Source: a virus
Virus record (IMG/VR): IMGVR_UViG_3300046171_000314
Location: 1 to 64,000 of that record
DNA: 64,000 nt
Reading direction: 5' to 3' (one strand)
Position numbers and translations under genes: made by a program. The notes beneath the pieces are model-generated. The model was not told the DNA's origin, ran no database searches, and worked only from the letters and a program-made list of their open reading frames with translations. Positions 34,783 to 43,395 of the stretch are shown piece after piece (the first letter of the stretch is position 1; each line of letters starts with the position of its first letter).

Positions 34783-35202
34783 CTAGTAGCCCCCATCTTT
34801 GTAGGGAATTTCTTCGTAAGCAAGGGCTTTATAGAGTTCGTCTACTTGTTTTATCATAGGGCTTTTTTTCATTTCTTTGGCAACCTGTGCGAACAGAAAA
34901 TCAATCGAGTCTTTATAGTTCTCACTATCATTCGGAAAAGCATCGTGAAACAACATTGCACTATCCTCAGTGTACTCTACAATTTCCTTTTTCATAATTT
35001 TAAGAACCGCCTGTTCAATATTGGATGCCCATTCAATGGCGGATTCATTTCTAATTCGTCTAAGTTTTTGTTCTAACTTTTTGTCAGTAGGATCAATGGC
35101 TTGAAACAACTCCCAAGCCTGAATGAGGTCAGCCCTATTTCGCTTTTCAAGCCCCTCTATCCAAAGAGATAGGAGTTTGTCTTTCTGATCTTTTGTTAGC
35201 AT
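34783..35202 (-). CDS. QA-helical-module protein
   Basis: A 139-residue protein beginning MLTKDQKDKLLSLWIEGLEK then RNRADLIQAWELFQAI, closely similar to the downstream neighbour over the first 45 residues and different after that. Three bases separate it from the next gene. Confidence 0.75.
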   Translation of the reverse strand: MLTKDQKDKLLSLWIEGLEKRNRADLIQAWELFQAIDPTDKKLEQKLRRIRNESAIEWASNIEQAVLKIMKKEIVEYTEDSAMLFHDAFPNDSENYKDSIDFLFAQVAKEMKKSPMIKQVDELYKALAYEEIPYKDGGY

Positions 35203-35226
35203 TGATATCTCCTGTATAAGGTTCTC

Positions 35227-35637
35227 TTACATATAAGGGGTCGGGATAATATCTCGAAAGAACCGTTTCTCTTCGTCTTTATTAAGGGCATCTATGAAAC
35301 GAGACATTTGTTGCGAAAACTTATCTGTTACTTCTTTTTTCATATGGGATTCTCGGTAATCGTGGTATCCGTACCAATTTCCTGCGATAACCATACTCCC
35401 CCAAGAGTCCCCATCAGGGTTTAGATAGAAGAGAGCCATCACAAGTTCTTTGTACTTTTTTTCCCACTTTGCCATCCAAGCATCCCAAATTTCAAAGGAT
35501 AGTTCGTGTATTTCTTCTAAGGTTAATCCATCTTTTCCAAGTGCTTGATTCAACTGCATAGCCTGTGAAGCAAGAGAGCGATCATTTTTTTTATAGGCAT
35601 CAAAGAACAACCTTTCGAGTTTCTTTTTATCTGACAT
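35227..35637 (-). CDS. QA-helical-module protein
   Basis: A 136-residue protein with MSDKKKLERLFFDAYKKNDR then SLASQAMQLNQAL at the N-terminus. I chose the ATG behind GGGAGT; the frame is open 11 codons further. First gene of the minus-strand operon under the class 2 motif at 35673. Confidence 0.75.
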   Translation of the reverse strand: MSDKKKLERLFFDAYKKNDRSLASQAMQLNQALGKDGLTLEEIHELSFEIWDAWMAKWEKKYKELVMALFYLNPDGDSWGSMVIAGNWYGYHDYRESHMKKEVTDKFSQQMSRFIDALNKDEEKRFFRDIIPTPYM

Positions 35638-35672
35638 TTTTTTACTCCCGTAATAAACTACAAACCACATAG

Positions 35673-35685
35673 TATAGAAGGACTA
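35673..35685 (-). promoter_or_regulatory. Class 2 promoter motif
   Basis: Minus-strand TAGTCCTTCTATA, about 36 bases before the start at 35637. Confidence 0.6.
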
Positions 35686-35686
35686 T

Positions 35687-35704
35687 TGGTTGGTATAGTG
35701 TTTT
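35687..35704 (+). promoter_or_regulatory. Class 3 promoter-like motif
   Basis: TTGGTTGGTATAGTGTTT about 20 bases before 35724; back to back with a class 2 motif on the other strand. Confidence 0.45.
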
Positions 35705-35723
35705 CTAAAAAGAGGCTCACCAA

Positions 35724-35933
35724 ATGAAAGAGATACTGCAACAAAGACTGTCGGAACTAACGGATTGGAAAAGCAAAGAAAACACTTCTGCTGATGGAGA
35801 CTCCCTGCGGTGTTTGAGGAGTTTAACAGACACAAATGAAAATAACTATCGGAGAGTGCTCCCTCTCATTGTATTTTTTGGTATAGAACGTCAGGCTTAC
35901 GATTACTTACAGAATTCGATAAGGGGGTTGTAA
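35724..35933 (+). CDS. Unknown 69-aa protein
   Basis: Helical small protein; ribosome site weak (AAGAGGCTCACCAA). Coupled to the next gene by TAATG. Confidence 0.6.
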   Translation: MKEILQQRLSELTDWKSKENTSADGDSLRCLRSLTDTNENNYRRVLPLIVFFGIERQAYDYLQNSIRGL

Positions 35934-36226
35934 TGAGTGCTCATTGGTTTTACATACAGCAATGGTCAGCAAGAAGGTGGTCTTATGTGGATATGGAAAT
36001 GCCTTTCAAGGATGCCCATGACCTATTCAAGGCTTTGACAAATACCTTTTCAGAGGACTATTGCAAGCCTTTGGCTTTGGTACAACATCCTGAGGATAAA
36101 TCCATAGGGAAAGTTATTATGTCAGACGAAAATCTAAATGGTTGGGAAATCCTTATGTGTAATGGGCTGTACTCGAATGGTGGAAAAGACGAACCCCTGC
36201 TTGTAAAGAAGGTGCTTGATGGATAG
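35933..36226 (+). CDS. Unknown 97-aa protein
   Basis: Coupled by TAATG. Alpha/beta with SRR-type basic residues in the first third and a beta-rich end. Its stop overlaps the start of the next small gene. Confidence 0.65.
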   Translation: MSAHWFYIQQWSARRWSYVDMEMPFKDAHDLFKALTNTFSEDYCKPLALVQHPEDKSIGKVIMSDENLNGWEILMCNGLYSNGGKDEPLLVKKVLDG

Positions 36227-36353
36227 GTTTCGATACACCATTCATAATATGATTGGACACCCCCTAATGGAGATTTTTTCTTTGTTAGGAATGCACGAAA
36301 GAGCAACGTGGATTCACGATGTGACATTGCCAAAAGAGACCACCAATGTCTAA
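36219..36353 (+). CDS. Small conserved phage protein, 44 aa
   Basis: ATG at 36219 overlaps the previous gene's end, and its stop overlaps the next start. The sequence (HNMIGHPLMEIFSLLGMHER then ATWIHDVTLPKE) matches a small motif I know from other large phages (xHPLMExxxLLGxxxxxxWIHDxTLP). Function unknown. Confidence 0.65.
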   Translation: MDRFRYTIHNMIGHPLMEIFSLLGMHERATWIHDVTLPKETTNV

Positions 36354-36639
36354 GAGGATCATCTTGGGCAGATACTGCCCTGCTTGCGACCACACCTATT
36401 TCAGTAGGGCGAGGCACGACTTCTGTGCCTGCCCCTGTTGGCTTTCTAGTGGGAGAACAACAGGGGGCTACATTGATGGTGGTCGAGACTATGTAAAAGT
36501 TGGTGGAAAGGGAATTACGGTTCGCATAGAAATCTCACAATCGGACAAAGAATTAGAGGAAGATTGGCGAAGCGGAACAAACAAGTACGGTATCCTCAAA
36601 GGGTGTCAAGGAACACCGATACTTGGAGAGAAGAAATGA
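36346..36639 (+). CDS. Cys-rich DUF7695-like protein
   Basis: A 97-residue protein. YCPACDH, RHDFCACPCW and YIDGGRDYVKVGG follow the pattern CxxCGxxIxSxxxHDFxxCxCGxxxxDGGxDYxR of a small phage and bacterial zinc-binding family. Role unknown. Confidence 0.7.
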   Translation: MSKRIILGRYCPACDHTYFSRARHDFCACPCWLSSGRTTGGYIDGGRDYVKVGGKGITVRIEISQSDKELEEDWRSGTNKYGILKGCQGTPILGEKK

Positions 36640-36932
36640 ACATAGATAGAGACCAACTGAGACAACTAGGTATGCAAAAGAGAAAGGTATATACCCTCCG
36701 AAAGAACCAAGAGGGTCTGTCTGCTATTTCAATCACAACCCCTCACATAGAACAAGTGCTTGCTTTATATTCAGAAAAACTATCTGCGGCTATGACGAGT
36801 GGTTGCTTTGTAGAACACGATTGTAAGATCGATCCTAAAAGATTGTTGGGAAAGACCATTATAAGAAAAATGACAATCACAACACAAGAGGGGGATACTT
36901 TTGAGTGGGTTCTCCTGTGTGAAGAAACCTAG
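36636..36932 (+). CDS. Unknown 98-aa protein
   Basis: Overlaps the previous stop by four bases (ATGA), with GGAGAGAAGAA upstream. Basic N-terminus, beta-rich C-terminal half. End of the plus-strand run. Confidence 0.65.
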   Translation: MNIDRDQLRQLGMQKRKVYTLRKNQEGLSAISITTPHIEQVLALYSEKLSAAMTSGCFVEHDCKIDPKRLLGKTIIRKMTITTQEGDTFEWVLLCEET

Positions 36933-36979
36933 TTTTGATTCCTATAAATTATCCAAAATAAAATCAGAGATTGTTTTTC

Positions 36980-37561
36980 CTAAAAGAAATTGTTGATTGC
37001 TTTCGCAATGTATGCGATGTCTTTGCGATAATCTCCTGAAAGTTCACTCTTGGTTACGATATCGCCACCCTTTGCACCATCGTTGTATACCAACCAATCT
37101 GTATTTGGGTTCTCGTTAAGAGAAACTTGTTGCGAATCAAAGGGCTTGCCCCATTGATTCCTGTCTGCACCTTCTTCGTTCCATATCCGATACGCATGCT
37201 CAAAGTATTGAACTACCCACTTTCTTCCGAGAAGTTTAGCAATATCTTTGGCAACTTTATCCCAATTCGTTTCTATGCTGTCCCACCACATAATTATTTT
37301 CTTAACATCAAGTTCGAGTTCAAACTCCCCTTTCACATAAGCGGTGTCTCCTTTAACGACAACCTTAGTAGCCCCCATATACCCAAACCCATCTAAGATA
37401 TCGAGAAGAACAGAATCAATGCTTGCGTTCAAGTCTGCCTCATCTTCATATTCGATAGGATATGGTTTGAAGAATCCCGAACTTGCTTGCTTGTTGAGAA
37501 CATCTCTGATTTCATTGAGTTCTGCGAGTATTCGCTTTCGTGCTTGCTTAGATAATTTCAT
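36980..37561 (-). CDS. LSKQA-type protein
   Basis: A 193-residue protein starting MKLSKQARKRILAEL, then a second KQAS at about residue 24. The opening matches the tandem paralogues at 18173 and 18768. The remainder is alpha/beta with many Trp and Asp. KQA(S) junctions recur in virion-type proteins here and could be protease sites. Class 2 promoter at 37587. Confidence 0.75.
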   Translation of the reverse strand: MKLSKQARKRILAELNEIRDVLNKQASSGFFKPYPIEYEDEADLNASIDSVLLDILDGFGYMGATKVVVKGDTAYVKGEFELELDVKKIIMWWDSIETNWDKVAKDIAKLLGRKWVVQYFEHAYRIWNEEGADRNQWGKPFDSQQVSLNENPNTDWLVYNDGAKGGDIVTKSELSGDYRKDIAYIAKAINNFF

Positions 37562-37586
37562 AGATACCTCTTTGTGGGTATATTTT

Positions 37587-37599
37587 TATAGGAAAATTA
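37587..37599 (-). promoter_or_regulatory. Class 2 promoter motif
   Basis: Minus-strand TAATTTTCCTATA, about 26 bases before the start at 37561. Confidence 0.75.
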
Positions 37600-37614
37600 T
37601 TGGGAGGAGAAGGA

Positions 37615-37905
37615 ATGTCTTTTACAGAGAAACAGAAAATGCTTATAGAGTTGTGTGTCCGAACTATACTTTGTAATCTATTAGAAAGAGAAGAAAGGGA
37701 TATAAATGATTTCACTGCGGGGCTGCACAACATAAACATAGGTTCTTTTGGAGAGAAAGGATTCAAGTTTGAGGATACCAATGATTGGGTTTCTTGTCTA
37801 CAAGACTTGCGTGATATAATCGCCATACTAGATCCTGTGTATCATCAACACACGATTGAAATGGGCGATAAGCCTGCCAAGTTAGAGGAAGAAGATGGCT
37901 CGTAA
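37615..37905 (+). CDS. Unknown 96-aa protein
   Basis: ATG after GGAGGAGAAGGA. Helical; two cysteines. Overlaps the start of the phospholipase D-like gene. Confidence 0.65.
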   Translation: MSFTEKQKMLIELCVRTILCNLLEREERDINDFTAGLHNINIGSFGEKGFKFEDTNDWVSCLQDLRDIIAILDPVYHQHTIEMGDKPAKLEEEDGS

Positions 37906-38470
37906 AGTTTGGAAACGGAAAAAGGGTACAGACCTCAATGCAAAGTTAAACAACAGCCACCATCATACAGGGGCATTGACCGAGTGTTATTTCAGAGAAC
38001 TTGATGTACAACTCGTCAAGTTCATTGAAGAATCGGACAGTGTTGTTGGGTGCTTTGCTTGGCTCACAAATCAGAAGGTAATGAAAGCCCTTGTGGAAAA
38101 GCCCTGTTGTATGGTTCTCCAAAATGAATCTTGGCTCAATAAGAAAGGAGGTCTTGCTGTCAAGACACGCAATATGTACTCCGAACTCAGAGCAAGCAAA
38201 GATAAGTTCAAGGTCGATGGACAAGACATAGAAAAGGACATCTATGTTTGTGGGATGATTTCACACCCACAGAATATGCACCACAAGTTCGCTGTTCGTA
38301 TTGGGAAAGAGGGCACACCACAATCTGTTTGGACAGGCTCGTTCAATCCAACAACAAACGGAAACCAATCAATTGAAAATGCCCTCGTGATTCACAATGA
38401 GGAAGCGGCAAGGGCATACATACAAGAGTTCTTGCAAGTTCGAGATATCAGCAAACCCCTCAAAATCTAA
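37895..38470 (+). CDS. Phospholipase D-superfamily nuclease-like protein
   Basis: A 191-residue protein with a single PLD motif: HHKFAVR (HxK, about residue 131), then SVWTGSFNPT and NALVIHN. Single-motif members such as Nuc act as dimers on DNA. The N-terminal region is basic. Likely cleaves nucleic acid; host-DNA degradation is a reasonable guess. Confidence 0.8.
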   Translation: MARKVWKRKKGTDLNAKLNNSHHHTGALTECYFRELDVQLVKFIEESDSVVGCFAWLTNQKVMKALVEKPCCMVLQNESWLNKKGGLAVKTRNMYSELRASKDKFKVDGQDIEKDIYVCGMISHPQNMHHKFAVRIGKEGTPQSVWTGSFNPTTNGNQSIENALVIHNEEAARAYIQEFLQVRDISKPLKI

Positions 38471-38973
38471 GAGTTGGGGTTCGGGTTCTCCGCCACCATC
38501 TTCTTGGCTATCTCTTTGAGTTTCTTTTCTTGCTGTTGCTCTCGGATAATAAGAAGGATCTCGTCTGTGTCTTTGTCGATCTCAACCAATGTTGTTTGGA
38601 TAGATTTTTCAACTCTATCAAGACCACTCTTTACATCATCTACGGTATCCCCAACCTCTGTTATTCGGATAATGGAGGATGACTCCATTCCCTCCAACCG
38701 TTGAACGGAATCGGTCAAGCCTTTGATGGCATCTTTGAGTTCTATCAAAAGAGTGTCTTTTTGGGTTTGGTATGTTTGTATGACTTTATCATACCTAGCC
38801 CTAATCATCTCTTCGTTGTCTTTATTATCCTTTCGCAACTTTTCAATACTTTCAAGAAACTTATCTTGCAGAGCATCCATCCGCTTTGTTCCTTGCAAGT
38901 AGTTCCAAATCATAAAAGCGAGGAACAGACCTGCCATTCCGTAATCAATTAATGCTGTGAACACTGAATCCAT
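38467..38973 (-). CDS. Membrane-anchored coiled-coil protein
   Basis: A 168-residue protein: hydrophobic segment at about residues 11-25 (YGMAGLFLAFMIWNYL) and then about 130 residues of coiled coil. ATG chosen after GGAGGTTCATT. Could be a spanin-, holin-associated or trafficking protein; sequence alone does not decide. It overlaps the convergent PLD gene by four bases. Confidence 0.7.
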   Translation of the reverse strand: MDSVFTALIDYGMAGLFLAFMIWNYLQGTKRMDALQDKFLESIEKLRKDNKDNEEMIRARYDKVIQTYQTQKDTLLIELKDAIKGLTDSVQRLEGMESSSIIRITEVGDTVDDVKSGLDRVEKSIQTTLVEIDKDTDEILLIIREQQQEKKLKEIAKKMVAENPNPNS

Positions 38974-39003
38974 AATGAACCTCCAATACATAGAGGTCAT
39001 CTA

Positions 39004-39016
39004 TATAAATAGATTA
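39004..39016 (-). promoter_or_regulatory. Class 2 promoter motif
   Basis: Minus-strand TAATCTATTTATA, about 31 bases before the start at 38973. Confidence 0.65.
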
Positions 39017-39122
39017 TCCACAATAACACGTACAAGAGCAAAGGGGAGTTTATACAAAGTTCGGTTATGGTCTATGGTTTGTGTTGAGAAATCTCAATCA
39101 ATATTTTTTTATATTTTGGTGA

Positions 39123-40047
39123 CTACCTTGCCAAGTCAATTTTTATAGCATCAGGAGCAATCTTTTTGGCGGCTTTCAGAACACCAATCACTGCATCATC
39201 ATACTCATATCCATAGGTCTTACAGAAAGCGAAGTCTTGTATTCCTTTTGAGAGATAAAAGTCTTCTCCAACATCTCCCAAAGAACCATTAAACAAAATA
39301 TAGTCATTTTTCAATTCGGGCTTGCCTTTTCCATTTCTGCCTCCAACCCAAAAGTCACCTCCATCAAAGGTGAGGATAGTCTTGGCTTCACGAAGAATTT
39401 TACTCCACTCTTTATCTGAGAAATCCCTACTCATATTCCAATAGTGCGTTCGACCTGCGGTGAGGTATCTTTGGGCAACACGATAAGAAGAAGGCTTCTT
39501 TGATGCCAATCGTATTTGAGGGGGCATTACTTGCACACCTCTCTGACTAATCTCAGGAGAAATCACACAAGCAGGTCTTCGAACCAAGTAGTTGGGGCCA
39601 CTTCTCATACCAAACCTTGTAAAACTGTTCCACAGACATAACACGAGTTGTTTCCATTGGGTTGGGCATATTCGGGTCTGCGATAGACACTTGTGTCAGG
39701 TCGTTAGACACAGAGTACACGACACTTGCGTGCGACCAATCACGACCTTCAGGGTTATAGGCAATGATTACAGGAAGCCCTCTGCTAGTCCATTCCTTCA
39801 ACTGCTCAATGTTGCAAGGGGCTGTCAGGGTGGCTCTCTTACCAAAGTGTTGTGTGGCGGCTACAACCTGCTCCCAAGTTGCCCCTTGCATAGGGCGAGC
39901 ACCCATCACTTTATTGACTTCTTCCTCTGTGAGATCCATACCAAGAGCATTAAGGCACATCATAAGCGAGCAAGGAACACAGGTATATTGGGTTCTTTGT
40001 CTTACAGGTGTCACCAAAGCCTCAGTTATGTAAGATTGAAATTCCAT
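39123..40047 (-). CDS. C39-like cysteine peptidase with RVAxRYL tag, interrupted by a +1 frame change
   Basis: Two reading frames that join into about 307 residues if one base is dropped at TGGCCCC (complement of 39594-39600). The first part is a C39-type papain-like domain: QYTCVPCSLMMCL (catalytic Cys), a helical middle, DWSHASVVY (His) and ADPNMPNP (Asp). The second continues as YLVRRPACVISPE, KKPSSYRVAQRYL (tag) and a C-terminal alpha/beta domain. The uninterrupted first frame would end after 164 residues. C39-type domains cut after Gly-Gly or act as phage maturation/lysis enzymes; substrate unknown. Class 2 promoter. Start after GAGGTGCTTT. Confidence 0.75.
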
Positions 40048-40081
40048 AAAGCACCTCATATATTGTCTGTGGTGCGGATAA

Positions 40082-40094
40082 TATAAAGCAATTA
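40082..40094 (-). promoter_or_regulatory. Class 2 promoter motif
   Basis: Minus-strand TAATTGCTTTATA, about 35 bases before the peptidase start; it overlaps the stop end of the next small gene. Confidence 0.7.
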
Positions 40095-40277
40095 TTGCAT
40101 TTCTTGGATCTGTACAATTGCTTCTGTTGTGCCTGCCCAAAATCCATTTATGTAGGCAAGTCGATAAATTTCCTCTTGAGATAGGTTAGGAGGCAATCTT
40201 TCTATATCTTTGGAGAAGTCCTTTCTCTTTAATGTTTTTCCTAGTTTTTCTCTTAGCAGACTAATGAATTTTTTCAT
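40092..40277 (-). CDS. Unknown 61-aa protein
   Basis: ATG after GGAGGGTTATT. Basic N-terminal helix followed by a helix with RLAYINGFWAGTTEAI. Family unknown. Confidence 0.65.
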   Translation of the reverse strand: MKKFISLLREKLGKTLKRKDFSKDIERLPPNLSQEEIYRLAYINGFWAGTTEAIVQIQEMQ

Positions 40278-40303
40278 AATAACCCTCCGAAGTGGTCTTG
40301 AAC

Positions 40304-40669
40304 TTACCGACCACTTTCAAATTCTTGATCGAAAGCCTTGACTAGCAAAGGAGTCATATTCTCAATCCCTTTTAGAACCATCGTGTTTATGGCTGTGTAA
40401 ACCTTGTCTTTCAAAGAATCTTGTTCGAGAGGGCTTCCTTGAGAGATTGTTGAGAAAATGGCTAGATAAAGTTCTCTCTTAACCCCCTCATTCAACAGAG
40501 CACTTGCCACCTGCTCCATTCCTCCTGTGTCCCAATTTTCAAGAATGGTCTCATCTTCTTTTGTCTCAGGGTAGTGGTGTGTCATTATTCCCTTCTTTGT
40601 TTTACACACCTCGACACGAATATGGGCAAGAGCATATTCGTCGTGTACTCCGTGTTTTTTATCTAACAT
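40304..40669 (-). CDS. Unknown 121-aa protein
   Basis: ATG after AGAGGTGATAAA; the frame is open much further upstream but without a start signal. Mostly helical C-terminal half. No family recognised. Confidence 0.65.
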   Translation of the reverse strand: MLDKKHGVHDEYALAHIRVEVCKTKKGIMTHHYPETKEDETILENWDTGGMEQVASALLNEGVKRELYLAIFSTISQGSPLEQDSLKDKVYTAINTMVLKGIENMTPLLVKAFDQEFESGR

Positions 40670-40719
40670 TTTATCACCTCTATTTTTATATGAACCACAA
40701 TACCCAACATAGGGTTGAA

Positions 40720-40732
40720 TAATTTGCCTATA
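40720..40732 (+). promoter_or_regulatory. Class 2 promoter motif
   Basis: TAATTTGCCTATA, about 29 bases before 40761; heads the long operon up to 46848. Confidence 0.8.
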
Positions 40733-40760
40733 CTTAAGGATTTGCAAAAACGGACAAGTA

Positions 40761-41015
40761 ATGACTCCTTCTGAAATAGCAGAAATCTCTAAGTATATGA
40801 CTATTTGGTTCAAGAAAACCCCGATGGGGTATTCTGATTTCAGGGAAGTTCCCACTAAATATGCTTTGGATATTTTTGATAAGATTAAGAAAGGCTCTGC
40901 CTACGATGTCGTTATTGATGAAGAGTTTGGAAAGGGGTTTTCGGAATACTTAAGAGAAGCAATGAAAACTATTGAAGAAATCCCAAAGCAGGCTTCTATT
41001 GATAAGTTTGGTTGA
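40761..41015 (+). CDS. Unknown 84-aa protein, in frame with the next gene across a TGA
   Basis: First gene of the large class 2 operon, with a weak GGACAAGTA ribosome site. It ends EEIPKQASIDKFG and TGA; the KQAS end resembles the junctions inside the next protein. The frame stays open past the TGA into the next gene, so read-through would make an 866-residue fusion. Confidence 0.6.
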   Translation: MTPSEIAEISKYMTIWFKKTPMGYSDFREVPTKYALDIFDKIKKGSAYDVVIDEEFGKGFSEYLREAMKTIEEIPKQASIDKFG

Positions 41016-41036
41016 GGCGAGCAAGAACATCACGAG

Positions 41037-43382
41037 TTGCGTGATAATGGTGAATGGGAACATTACTTTGAAGATTGGGAAAAAGAATTAGGAATACAGG
41101 ATATGCGAAAACAAGCAAGCAGCGATGAAAAGGAACTTCGGAATATTTTCCGTTTGTTGCAACAACAGTTCGGCTCTGCCAATCGATGGAATCAATCGGG
41201 CTTTGAAGATCAATATGTTTCTATCGAAAAAGGAATACTACTGTTCTCTTACACAACAGGTCTTCGTGGAGAGGACTTAGATAACTCCGACTTAGAAGAT
41301 GATATCCGAATAGACAATAAAAAACAGGTCGAAAAGTTTTTGAAGTCAAAGGGCTATGACTTTGTTCTTGAATGCACAAACCCTTATTGTGATACCTTCA
41401 TGCTGACCTTGAAAGGCAAAGAGTGGATGAAAAAATACAACCCCAAGTATGCCAAGCAAGCAAAAGATGAGTGTTCCGACAAGAATAAAACAATGGAATA
41501 TGTCAAATGCCGAGCCGAGAAGATGGAGAAGGAACAAGGGTATCCTGTAGATAAAGCCTTCGCTACCGCTTGGTCAATCGCCTGTAAGCACAAGAAACTG
41601 CCTGACTCAAAAGAACACTGTCAAAAGAAACCTTCTGAATACTTTCCTAAAAAGAAAAAAGCATCCAATGGAGAAATCAATATGAAAAAATTAACTGCCA
41701 ACGACTTGATGTCCTCTGAGGACTATCAAGAAATACTCGCTGAAGAAATGACAGCACGGTTTGAAAAAGGTAAGCCTGCCGACCCAACTGAAAATATGTC
41801 TCCCGAACAAAAAGAAGAGTGGGAAGCCCAAAAGGAAAAGAACAAAGACAACTTCAAGAAGGCAGGCAAAGGTTTGTCCGAGAACGAGATGTTAGATCTC
41901 CTTGATGAATTGGGGTACTCCACAGAAGATTTTGAAGATGATGCCAAACTCCTTAGAGAGTATGCTTCTAATGAAGGGTATGAACAAAAGGGAGACAAGT
42001 TCCATAAAATCAAAGGCAAGAAAGCCGATGACTTGATGTCCGCAGAAGATTTTGAAGAAGTGCTTGCAGGGCATACTCCTGAGTCGTTCAAGAAAATGAT
42101 GAAAGATAATCCTGAACTTGCAAAGAAGTTTAAAGATGAAGAAGTCAATAAAGACAATTACGAAGAAAAATTGAAAGGCAAGAAAGCAGGACAATCTGTT
42201 CGTGAAAGTGAGATGGATATCGGTACTGTTTATGTTGGAACTTTCGGTCACCAAACTTGGCACTTCAAGCCCACCGCTGCGGCTGCTAAGAGCGGCAAGG
42301 TCAAAGGGTTGATAATGGGCTATGGGGAGAAGAAACCCAAGACCGCTTTCATTGGAAAGAAGACAGGTTATGATGGGGTCAAGTGGGAAGAAGCAAGTGA
42401 TGTTCCTGCTAAAATGAAATCTGCTGCAAGCATGACACCACAGCAAAAGAATATTCTGAAAACCATTTCTGAACTTGGCAAGAAGACTCCTCTTAGAAAA
42501 GCCTTTAAGTTGGATATCGAATACGCAACCTCTTGGGGCATTTCAGTAACCATTAAAGATGCCATCCCAAAGCATACAGTATCTAAATTAGATATCACCT
42601 ATATGAGCGAACCTGACTTTTTGTACTACACAATCATAGGTGCAAATGAAGAGGAAGAATACATAGAGGTGAGAAAAGCAGGAGCATTGATTGAAGCAGG
42701 GGATATGAGTGCCCTAGCAAATCCGCTTCTAAAAGGACTTAGAAAGTTCCAATCGAGATCTGCTGCCGAAGATATTATGGCAGGACACACGCCTGAATCC
42801 TTTAAGAAATGGTGCAAGGACAATCCTGATGCTTGTGCTGAGTGGGAAGAGAACACCGAGAAATATAAAGATGTCGTGAAAGACCAAAGTAAGAAAGCAT
42901 CTCCTATTGGAAAGGGCAAGATGGGTTATGTCGCCTTTTGGATAAAGGGTCGTGATGGTTCTGACCGAGTTGAAATTATGGCAGACAGTAAGTATGAGGC
43001 ACAACAGTTGGCAGTAGCATACTTTCAAAAAACCACACGCAAAAAAGTGAAAGGCTTTGATATCGCTATTGAACTTGCCGATACCCCTATCTCTACTCAA
43101 CACCTTGCAAACAAGGAAGCAGATTGTGGTTGTGAGGGATACCAAGTGTTCTATGTTCAACCTGAGCAACACGAACACTTTGATGCTTACGAGCCTGAAT
43201 ACTTTGCTCCTGAGCCTGAGCCTTATTCGCCACTAGATATGTCTATGTACGAACAAATGTTGGGCTTGCCTCGATTTGCGACACAACAAAAGATCGCTGA
43301 TGCCGAGCAATTAATAAAAGATAATGATGCCCTGTTGGAAGTGCTAGAAGCACAGACCGACATGATCAATAAACTATTTTAA
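41037..43382 (+). CDS. Large modular virion-type protein with repeated KxA junctions
   Basis: Up to 781 residues; an ATG at about 41103 (MRKQASSDEKE) is a likelier start than the TTG at 41037. The protein breaks into segments at similar short junctions: RKQASS, KKKASN, KGKKAD, KGKKAG, KSAASM, SRSAAE, SKKASP. A HTPESFKK(M/W)xKDNP motif occurs twice, near residues 348 and 580. Another segment has the AFATAWSIACKHKK ... HCQKKPSEYF pattern of small phage/plasmid modules. It ends in a coiled-coil tail after Pro/Glu/Tyr-rich sequence. A prohead-protease-processed polyprotein is a reasonable inference. Confidence 0.75.
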   Translation: MRDNGEWEHYFEDWEKELGIQDMRKQASSDEKELRNIFRLLQQQFGSANRWNQSGFEDQYVSIEKGILLFSYTTGLRGEDLDNSDLEDDIRIDNKKQVEKFLKSKGYDFVLECTNPYCDTFMLTLKGKEWMKKYNPKYAKQAKDECSDKNKTMEYVKCRAEKMEKEQGYPVDKAFATAWSIACKHKKLPDSKEHCQKKPSEYFPKKKKASNGEINMKKLTANDLMSSEDYQEILAEEMTARFEKGKPADPTENMSPEQKEEWEAQKEKNKDNFKKAGKGLSENEMLDLLDELGYSTEDFEDDAKLLREYASNEGYEQKGDKFHKIKGKKADDLMSAEDFEEVLAGHTPESFKKMMKDNPELAKKFKDEEVNKDNYEEKLKGKKAGQSVRESEMDIGTVYVGTFGHQTWHFKPTAAAAKSGKVKGLIMGYGEKKPKTAFIGKKTGYDGVKWEEASDVPAKMKSAASMTPQQKNILKTISELGKKTPLRKAFKLDIEYATSWGISVTIKDAIPKHTVSKLDITYMSEPDFLYYTIIGANEEEEYIEVRKAGALIEAGDMSALANPLLKGLRKFQSRSAAEDIMAGHTPESFKKWCKDNPDACAEWEENTEKYKDVVKDQSKKASPIGKGKMGYVAFWIKGRDGSDRVEIMADSKYEAQQLAVAYFQKTTRKKVKGFDIAIELADTPISTQHLANKEADCGCEGYQVFYVQPEQHEHFDAYEPEYFAPEPEPYSPLDMSMYEQMLGLPRFATQQKIADAEQLIKDNDALLEVLEAQTDMINKLF

Positions 43383-43395
43383 GAGGATATTATCA

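Noticed and set aside
41013-41015. TGA recoded as an amino acid in this genome
   Set aside because: Several clear genes (for example 14426-15076 and 21678-22010) end at TGA, so TGA works as a stop; at most local read-through is possible.
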